This document shows, piece after piece, positions 6,660 to 10,000 of a stretch of DNA of 10,000 nucleotides (the first letter of the stretch is position 1; each line of letters opens with the position of its first letter). The stretch spans positions 1 to 10,000 of the forward strand of contig NZ_JAIWNX010000001.1 of NCBI RefSeq assembly GCF_020217185.1. Reading direction: 5' to 3'. Made by a program: the position numbers and the translations under genes. The stretch is from Asticcacaulis sp. (GTDB lineage Bacteria > Pseudomonadota > Alphaproteobacteria > Caulobacterales > Caulobacteraceae). A model generated the notes under the pieces. The model saw nothing but the letters and a program-made list of their open reading frames with translations. It was not told the origin of the DNA and ran no database searches.

Positions 6660-7430
6660 TCAATGCGCCGGTTTCGGGCCGAAGTGTTTGATGTCTTTTT
6701 CGGTGATATCCATAAAGTCCGGCACAATCTGGTTATATTCCGCGACCTTACCTGTATCGACCACGATGTCGCGGTGGCCTTCCCAGATCATGTTCAGCGC
6801 CACGTAGAGTACAACGGCCAGACCGAAGAAGCCGATCCAGCGGTACTTGTGCAGGACCTTGGCGATAAAGTGCGAGGCGACCCCCATCAGGGCGATGGCC
6901 AGAATCAGGCCAAAGACCATGATTTCCGGGTGGGCGTGCGACGCCCCGGCCACGGCCAGCACATTGTCGAGCGACATCGACAGGTCGGCGATCAGAATCT
7001 GAACCACAGCGGCCTTGAAGCTCTTGCGTTTGGGTGCCGGAGCCGTCGCCCCGCCCGTGGTGGGATTGCCGTTGATATCGGCCCCGGTAGCGTCTTCCAG
7101 CGCCGCTTCGGCGTGTTCCTGCGCGTGGGTATCGGGCTCGCGCAGTTCGCGCCACATCTTCCACGCCACCCACAGCAGAAGCAGCCCGCCCGCCAGCAGC
7201 AGGCCGACGATCAGCAGCAACTGGGCCGTCACCAGCACAAAGCCGATGCGCATGATAACCGCCGCGATCAGTCCGTAGAGGATGGCCTTTTTGCGATCAC
7301 CGGCCGCCAGACCCGCCGCCGCCAGACCGACCGCCACGGCATTGTCACCGGCCATGACGATGTCGATAAAGACGACCTGAAAAAAGGCAGAGACCTGAGA
7401 CGCGAACTCAGGATTGCTAAAAAAGTCCAT
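6660..7430 (-). CDS. TerC/YjbE-family integral membrane protein (putative metal exporter)
   Basis: This is a 256-residue protein with about seven hydrophobic segments. The two halves carry the paired acidic motifs of the TerC superfamily inside membrane helices: FIDIVMAGDNA (21-31) and IADLSMSLDNV (147-157). They are separated by a charged, Gly/Pro-rich cytoplasmic-type loop (about 95-137). The overall pattern matches the YjbE-like branch, members of which have been linked to manganese export; the substrate here is inference. The last ~40 residues are polar and end in KPAH. The ATG at 7430 is the only sensible start, although the Shine-Dalgarno match is poor. The upstream region does not show the conserved pattern I would expect of a yybP-ykoY manganese riboswitch, which often precedes relatives. 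The gene is divergent from the methyltransferase at 7648. Confidence 0.88.
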   Translation of the reverse strand: MDFFSNPEFASQVSAFFQVVFIDIVMAGDNAVAVGLAAAGLAAGDRKKAILYGLIAAVIMRIGFVLVTAQLLLIVGLLLAGGLLLLWVAWKMWRELREPDTHAQEHAEAALEDATGADINGNPTTGGATAPAPKRKSFKAAVVQILIADLSMSLDNVLAVAGASHAHPEIMVFGLILAIALMGVASHFIAKVLHKYRWIGFFGLAVVLYVALNMIWEGHRDIVVDTGKVAEYNQIVPDFMDITEKDIKHFGPKPAH

Positions 7431-7524
7431 GACGGGCCCGTAAATAAAAAGGTTTGCACACCCTCCTAGTTTTCACATCCCGCCTTGTCCAGAGGCAGAA
7501 CGCATGACAGGCTGGAGAAACCTT

Positions 7525-7633
7525 AAAGCGCATTTCGTTCATTCTGAATCGAAATTTCGCCCTAAGCTTCTGCTTTGTCGTGTTTTTTTACGCTCAACCG
7601 GTATCCACTTGAGCGAAAAACGCTCTAAATCGC
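7525..7633. repeat. Candidate dispersed intergenic palindromic repeat
   Basis: A lower-GC block contains two imperfect hairpins. The first pairs ATTTCG (7532-7537) with CGAAAT (7550-7555), with an inner TTCA/TGAA. The second pairs TTTTT and CGCTCAA (to 7597) with TTGAGCG (7609-7615) and AAAAA around the loop CCGGTATCCAC. CGCTCTAAAT closes the block. The wording 'ACCGGTATCCACTT ... CGCTCTAAAT' resembles, from memory, a mosaic interspersed repeat found between genes in Rhizobiales and Caulobacterales (RIME-like). It lies between the divergent TerC-family and methyltransferase genes. It accounts for the spurious 48-codon N-terminal extension of the methyltransferase frame. Confidence 0.6.
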
Positions 7634-7647
7634 ACCGGAGCCCGACC

Positions 7648-8268
7648 ATGCCCGATGATCCCTCCGAAGGCTGGGACGCGCTTGCCGAGCGCTTCATGCA
7701 GATGCGCTCCGGTGTCGGAGCCGATCTGGTGCGGAACTGGGCCATAGCGCATTTGCCCGCCGGCAGCGCCATTGTCGATGTGGGTTGCGGATCGGGCGTG
7801 CCCATTGCCGAAGCCCTGATCGGAGCAGGGTTTGCCGTGTCGGGCATAGATGCCTCACCCCGTCTGGCCGCCGCCTTCCGCGCCCGCTTTCCCGACGCGC
7901 CGGTCGCCTGCGAAGCGGCGCAGGTCAGCGCCTTCTTTGACCGAACTTTCGACGCGGCAGTCTGCGTCGGTCTGATCTTTCTGCTATCGGAGGCGGATCA
8001 GGCGGCCCTGATCGGTCGGGTCGCCCAGGCGCTGAAACCCGGCGGGCGCTTTCTGTTTACGGCACCGCTTCAGGCCTGCGAATGGCCGGACAACCTCACC
8101 GGACGCCTTTCCCGCGCCTTGGGTCAGGCCGCCTATGCGGCGCTTCTGGACGCCCACGGCCTGTCCCTCGTCGCCAGCCACAGCGATGAGGGCGGCAACC
8201 ACTATTACGAGGCGATCAAACCGCGCGCCCCAGGGCCTCATACAGCGCAATCGACGTCGCATGGCTGA
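7648..8268 (+). CDS. Class I SAM-dependent methyltransferase, substrate unknown
   Basis: This is a 206-residue protein. SAM-binding motif I is IVDVGCGSGVP (42-52), motif II contains the ribose-binding acid in VSGIDAS (Asp68), and the later LIGRVAQALKPGGRFLFTAP (121-140) is the usual beta-5 region. These place it among the small Methyltransf_11/25-type enzymes. Nothing visible identifies the substrate. The ATG at 7648 (CGGAG 8 nt upstream, MPDDPSEGWD) is preferred. The longer frame from 7504 would translate the intergenic repeat. The recognisable fold ends at NHYYEAIKPR (about 184-193). The last ~17 residues are encoded antisense to the end of rlmB and look like a run-on tail. Confidence 0.85.
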   Translation: MPDDPSEGWDALAERFMQMRSGVGADLVRNWAIAHLPAGSAIVDVGCGSGVPIAEALIGAGFAVSGIDASPRLAAAFRARFPDAPVACEAAQVSAFFDRTFDAAVCVGLIFLLSEADQAALIGRVAQALKPGGRFLFTAPLQACEWPDNLTGRLSRALGQAAYAALLDAHGLSLVASHSDEGGNHYYEAIKPRAPGPHTAQSTSHG

Positions 8269-9184
8269 CGTTCAGGCTCTCAAAGCCACCCGGCATAGGG
8301 ATTTTGACCAGATGGTCGCAGTGTTCGGCCACCAGCCGCCGCAGCCCCTCGCCTTCTGAGCCCATGACGATGACCAGCGCACGCGGGCTGCCAGACTGAC
8401 GCCAGCCCTGCTGTTCCAGCACGGCCTGAAGGCTATGTTCAGCCTCCCCCGCCATGCCCAGACTGACAAAGCCGTTTTCCGTCAGAGACTCCAGCGCCCG
8501 CGACAGGTTGGTCACCCGCGCGAAAGGCACTCTATCCATCGCCCCCGCTGCCGTCTTGGCCAGCACGCCCTGCATGACCGGCGAATGGCGGTCCTGCATG
8601 ATCAGCCCGGCCGCGCCAAAGGCGGCGCAGGTGCGCAATATGGCCCCGATATTTTGCGGGTCGGTCACCTGATCCAGCATGACCAGCACCGGGTGCGCCT
8701 GCCTAAGCGCCCCTTCCATCAGGCCGTTCAGGTCGTCGCCTTCCAGCGGTGGCCCGTTCAGCGCCACGCCCTGATGCACGGCGCCTTGCGGCAGGAAGCC
8801 GGAAAATTCGGCCATCTCGGTCAGGCGCACGTGCAGGTCGCCGCGCTTTGGGGCCACCTGCTCCAGCGCCTTTTGACGCTCCGGCGTCACATAGAGACGA
8901 ATCGGTCCGTGGCGGGACGGATTTTTCAGCGCCGCCTCCACCGCGTGCAGGCCCCAGATCCAGCCGTCTTCGGACACCCGCACCGACGGTTTGGGTCGTG
9001 TCTGAGAATGGGCCTGCGTTTGGGCGCGCGCCGATTGAGCCGGGGCGTTGCCGCCCTTGTCGCGCGGCTTGTCCTTGGTAAAAGGTTTGGATTGTCCCGA
9101 AAAAGCGGCCTTCGACCCCGATTTTTTAGGGCTATTGGCCCCTTTCCGCGATTTAGGGTCGTTGCGTTCGCGTTGGCTTGACAC
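8216..9184 (-). CDS. rlmB: SpoU/TrmH-family 23S rRNA 2'-O-methyltransferase, RlmB-like
   Basis: With the GTG start at 9184 the protein has 322 residues. Residues 1 to about 70 are a Lys/Arg/Ser/Pro-rich, disordered-looking basic extension. Residues 73-150 form the SpoU substrate-binding domain (WIWGLHAVEAALKN). The SPOUT knot domain carries motif 1 LDQVTDPQNIGAILRTC (Asn178, Arg184), motif 2 VMGSEGEG (273-280) and motif 3 IPMPGGFESLNVSHATSIAL. RlmB methylates the ribose of G2251 (E. coli numbering) in 23S rRNA; a tRNA target, as for TrmH, cannot be fully excluded. A TTG at 9304 would add 40 residues, but that stretch is AT-rich, has low GC at third positions and no ribosome-binding site. For the GTG, GGAG lies 11 nt upstream. 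The 3' end overlaps the convergent methyltransferase by 53 nt. Confidence 0.88.
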   Translation of the reverse strand: MSSQRERNDPKSRKGANSPKKSGSKAAFSGQSKPFTKDKPRDKGGNAPAQSARAQTQAHSQTRPKPSVRVSEDGWIWGLHAVEAALKNPSRHGPIRLYVTPERQKALEQVAPKRGDLHVRLTEMAEFSGFLPQGAVHQGVALNGPPLEGDDLNGLMEGALRQAHPVLVMLDQVTDPQNIGAILRTCAAFGAAGLIMQDRHSPVMQGVLAKTAAGAMDRVPFARVTNLSRALESLTENGFVSLGMAGEAEHSLQAVLEQQGWRQSGSPRALVIVMGSEGEGLRRLVAEHCDHLVKIPMPGGFESLNVSHATSIALYEALGRAV

Positions 9185-9264
9185 TATAAGACGCGCTCCG
9201 ATATGAGGCCGATAAGGCTTTTTGGCGAGATTGGCGGTCTGTTTAATGCGGGCATCCACAGAAA

Positions 9265-9287
9265 CCAAAAAGTTTTTTTGTTTTTGG
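9265..9287. repeat. A/T-tract inverted repeat upstream of rlmB and tRNA-Tyr
   Basis: CCAAAAA (9265-9271) and TTTTTGG (9281-9287) flank a T-rich centre in the divergent region between rlmB and tRNA-Tyr. The surrounding 9240-9320 segment is clearly more AT-rich than its neighbours, with phased A/T runs. This suits curved promoter DNA (an UP-like element for the tRNA promoter), but that is inference. Confidence 0.45.
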
Positions 9288-9289
9288 AC

Positions 9290-9318
9290 TTGTTCTTTGT
9301 TCAAAGATTGAGTTTAAG
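9290..9318 (+). promoter_or_regulatory. Possible promoter of the tRNA-Tyr/tRNA-Gly unit
   Basis: TTGTTC (9290-9295) and TTTAAG (9313-9318) are spaced 17 nt apart and partly match sigma-70 -35 and -10 boxes (4 of 6 at the -10). They are followed by tRNA-Tyr at 9346, which would give a leader of about 20 nt holding the left arm of the inverted repeat. An A/T-tract element lies immediately upstream. The match is modest. Confidence 0.35.
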
Positions 9319-9326
9319 GACCACCT

Positions 9327-9447
9327 CGTTTCAACGGGCGCGCTTGGGGGAATGTCCCGAGCGGCAAAGGGGGCGGACTGTAAATCCGCTGCGTAAGCTT
9401 CGCAGGTTCGAGTCCTGCTTCCCCCACCACCGCGCGCCCTTGAAACG
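9327..9447 (+). repeat. Inverted arms bracketing tRNA-Tyr
   Basis: The arm before the tRNA (9327-9343, CGTTTCAACGGGCGCGC) is the reverse complement of the arm after it (9432-9447, GCGCGCCCTTGAAACG) except for one extra C (9335): 16 base pairs. Two nucleotides separate the left arm from the tRNA 5' end, and two separate the encoded CCA from the right arm. The precursor could therefore form one continuous helix stacked on the acceptor stem. The right arm can alternatively pair (GCCCTTGA, 9436-9443) with TCAAGGGC (9469-9476), which includes the first two bases of tRNA-Gly. Confidence 0.75.
9346..9429 (+). tRNA. tRNA-Tyr (anticodon GTA)
   Basis: This is a class II tRNA of 84 nt including the encoded CCA (9427-9429). 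The acceptor GGGGGAA pairs perfectly with TTCCCCC. The anticodon stem GCGGA/TCCGC encloses CTGTAAA, giving anticodon GTA. The long variable arm TGCG...CGCA and T-arm GCAGG TTCGAGT CCTGC are intact. The discriminator is A, as expected for tyrosine. It is followed 45 nt later by tRNA-Gly, probably in one precursor transcript. Confidence 0.97.
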
Positions 9448-9474
9448 CTGTTCGGCCACGGCCCTGCCTCAAGG

Positions 9475-9548
9475 GCGGGTATAGCACAATGGTAGTGCAG
9501 CAGCCTTCCAAGCTGAGGATGTCGGTTCGATCCCGTCTACCCGCTCCA
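9475..9548 (+). tRNA. tRNA-Gly (anticodon TCC)
   Basis: The gene is 74 nt including the encoded CCA (9546-9548). The acceptor GCGGGTA pairs with TACCCGC, the D-arm is GCAC/GTGC, and the anticodon loop CTTCCAA gives TCC (reads GGA/GGG). The discriminator is T. The T-arm GTCGG TTCGATC CCGTC contains one U-U mismatch (positions 50 and 64), and the last anticodon-stem pair is G-A; both are slightly unusual. No intrinsic terminator is evident between it and the end of the convergent DUF805 gene 17 nt away. Confidence 0.95.
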
Positions 9549-9565
9549 AAATCTTCCCTGAAACC

Positions 9566-9937
9566 TCAGAGTTTGGTCGCCGCCCCGTAGCGGTTGTCGC
9601 CGCTTGTGCCCTCCAGAAAGCCACACTCGATCAGCACCCATAGCCAGCCGATCAGCGGCACCAGCGTGATCAACGCCCACCACCCCGACTTGTTGCGATC
9701 GTGCCAGCGTTTGACCTGTACAGCGAAGGTGGCATAGAGCACGCCCAGCCAGGCAACAAAGCCGATCAGCCCCACCCCGTCAAAGCGATAGGGCCGCAGC
9801 AAATTGATCCCGTGATCGTCTCCGCCGAACAGGGCCACAAAGGCCGAGCTGATCAGCCACAAAAACACGCTATAGAGCCAGAAATCCCGGCGGCGAAAGC
9901 GTCCGCGATAGCTGAAAAAGGCGTTCGATAAATCCAT
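9566..9937 (-). CDS. DUF805 inner-membrane protein (copy 2)
   Basis: This is a 123-residue protein with the family hallmarks: GRFRRRDFWLYS (12-23), hydrophobic segments at about 19-37 and 55-74, VQVKRWHDRNKSGWWALI (73-90), LVPLIGWLWVLIECGFLEG (92-110) and the DNRYG tail. It is clearly paralogous to the gene at 6160-6576, sharing VKRWHDR-KSGWW and LIECGFL, but lacks that copy's acidic C-terminal extension. Its role is unknown. The ATG at 9937 has a strong GGAGGA 8 nt upstream. The start codon lies inside one arm of a long inverted repeat (9909-9988) and the ribosome-binding site lies in its loop, which suggests translational control. It converges on the tRNA-Gly gene. Confidence 0.88.
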   Translation of the reverse strand: MDLSNAFFSYRGRFRRRDFWLYSVFLWLISSAFVALFGGDDHGINLLRPYRFDGVGLIGFVAWLGVLYATFAVQVKRWHDRNKSGWWALITLVPLIGWLWVLIECGFLEGTSGDNRYGAATKL

Positions 9938-9988
9938 AACGGGACTCCTCCGTCGCTTATGGATACGTCCGAACGCCTTTGTTCGCTA
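9909..9988 (-). promoter_or_regulatory. Leader inverted repeat masking the DUF805 start codon
   Basis: In the mRNA sense (minus strand) the leader pairs with the first codons in four blocks: ATCCATAA/TTATGGAT (8 bp, covering the AUG), AAAGGCGTTCG/CGAACGCCTTT (11 bp), a 3-bp GAA/TTC block and a 4-bp TAGC/GCTA block, broken by small bulges. That gives 26 pairs. The 17-nt loop (9940-9956) exposes GGAGGA. A competing local hairpin CGAAC/GTTCG (9970-9974 and 9981-9985) in the 5' half would release the start region. This resembles a translational RNA switch; its trigger is unknown. The arms also contain an open frame running off the window end (ATG at 9959), too short to judge. Confidence 0.55.
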
Positions 9989-10000
9989 ATGAATTATTGT

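Noticed and set aside
6663..7469. A 268-codon plus-strand frame opposite the TerC-family gene
   Set aside because: His/Arg/Gln-rich shadow with no membrane pattern; the minus strand carries paired TerC motifs.
7431..7560. A yybP-ykoY manganese riboswitch upstream of the TerC-family gene
   Set aside because: Looked for because relatives often carry one, but the conserved loop sequences and long basal helix are not evident in this short leader.
7504..7647. Longer N-terminus for the methyltransferase
   Set aside because: These codons translate an intergenic repeat with hairpins; the ATG at 7648 has a ribosome-binding site and the fold begins after it.
1..10000. CRISPR arrays, insertion sequences, integrases, toxin-antitoxin or defence gene clusters
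   Set aside because: No transposase or recombinase motifs, no regularly spaced direct repeats and no defence-type domains were seen; the two tRNA loci show no attachment-site duplication within the window.

Overview
The window looks like a chromosomal housekeeping region of a Caulobacterales-type alphaproteobacterium. The base composition is moderately GC-rich (about 60% by eye). The gene order tRNA-Trp, secE, nusG is typical of Proteobacteria. SecE carries a long Ala/Lys-rich N-terminal extension, as is common in alphaproteobacteria. Several neighbours (a DPP IV-like S9 peptidase, a head-GIN-domain protein, DUF805 proteins) fit Caulobacteraceae, and Asticcacaulis would be my first guess. The genus is an inference from memory, not something the sequence proves.

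Layout. Positions 1-184 are non-coding and hold a palindrome and a strong intrinsic terminator that ends the secE-nusG unit, which is read leftward. nusG (185-754), secE (768-1070) and tRNA-Trp (1169-1244) lie on the minus strand, with a near-perfect 38-bp palindrome between tRNA-Trp and secE. Also on the minus strand come a slipin/stomatin-like SPFH protein (1350-2147), a clear intrinsic terminator (2224-2258), a secreted head-GIN/DUF2807 repeat protein (2393-3235), a secreted dipeptidyl-peptidase IV-like enzyme (3345-5570) and a small DUF454 (YbaN-like) membrane protein (5645-5995). A DUF805 membrane protein (6160-6576, plus) converges across a palindromic stretch on a TerC/YjbE-family membrane protein (6660-7430, minus). 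A class I SAM methyltransferase (7648-8268, plus) is preceded by what looks like a dispersed, two-hairpin intergenic repeat. Its end overlaps the end of an rlmB-like SpoU rRNA methyltransferase (8216-9184, minus). tRNA-Tyr(GUA) and tRNA-Gly(UCC) follow on the plus strand, and a second DUF805 gene (9566-9937, minus) closes the window.

How the genes relate. Apart from the secE-nusG unit (Sec translocase subunit plus transcription elongation factor), the tRNA genes and RlmB, which all serve transcription, translation or secretion, the genes look like independent single-gene units rather than one pathway. I see no mobile element, CRISPR array, toxin-antitoxin pair, phage gene or defence cluster. 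The most unusual signals are in RNA and DNA structure, not protein content. The first is a 26-bp imperfect inverted repeat in the leader of the second DUF805 gene that would bury its start codon. The second is a pair of 16-nt inverted arms bracketing tRNA-Tyr. The third is the palindromic interspersed repeat before the methyltransferase. No protein-level novel system is supported.
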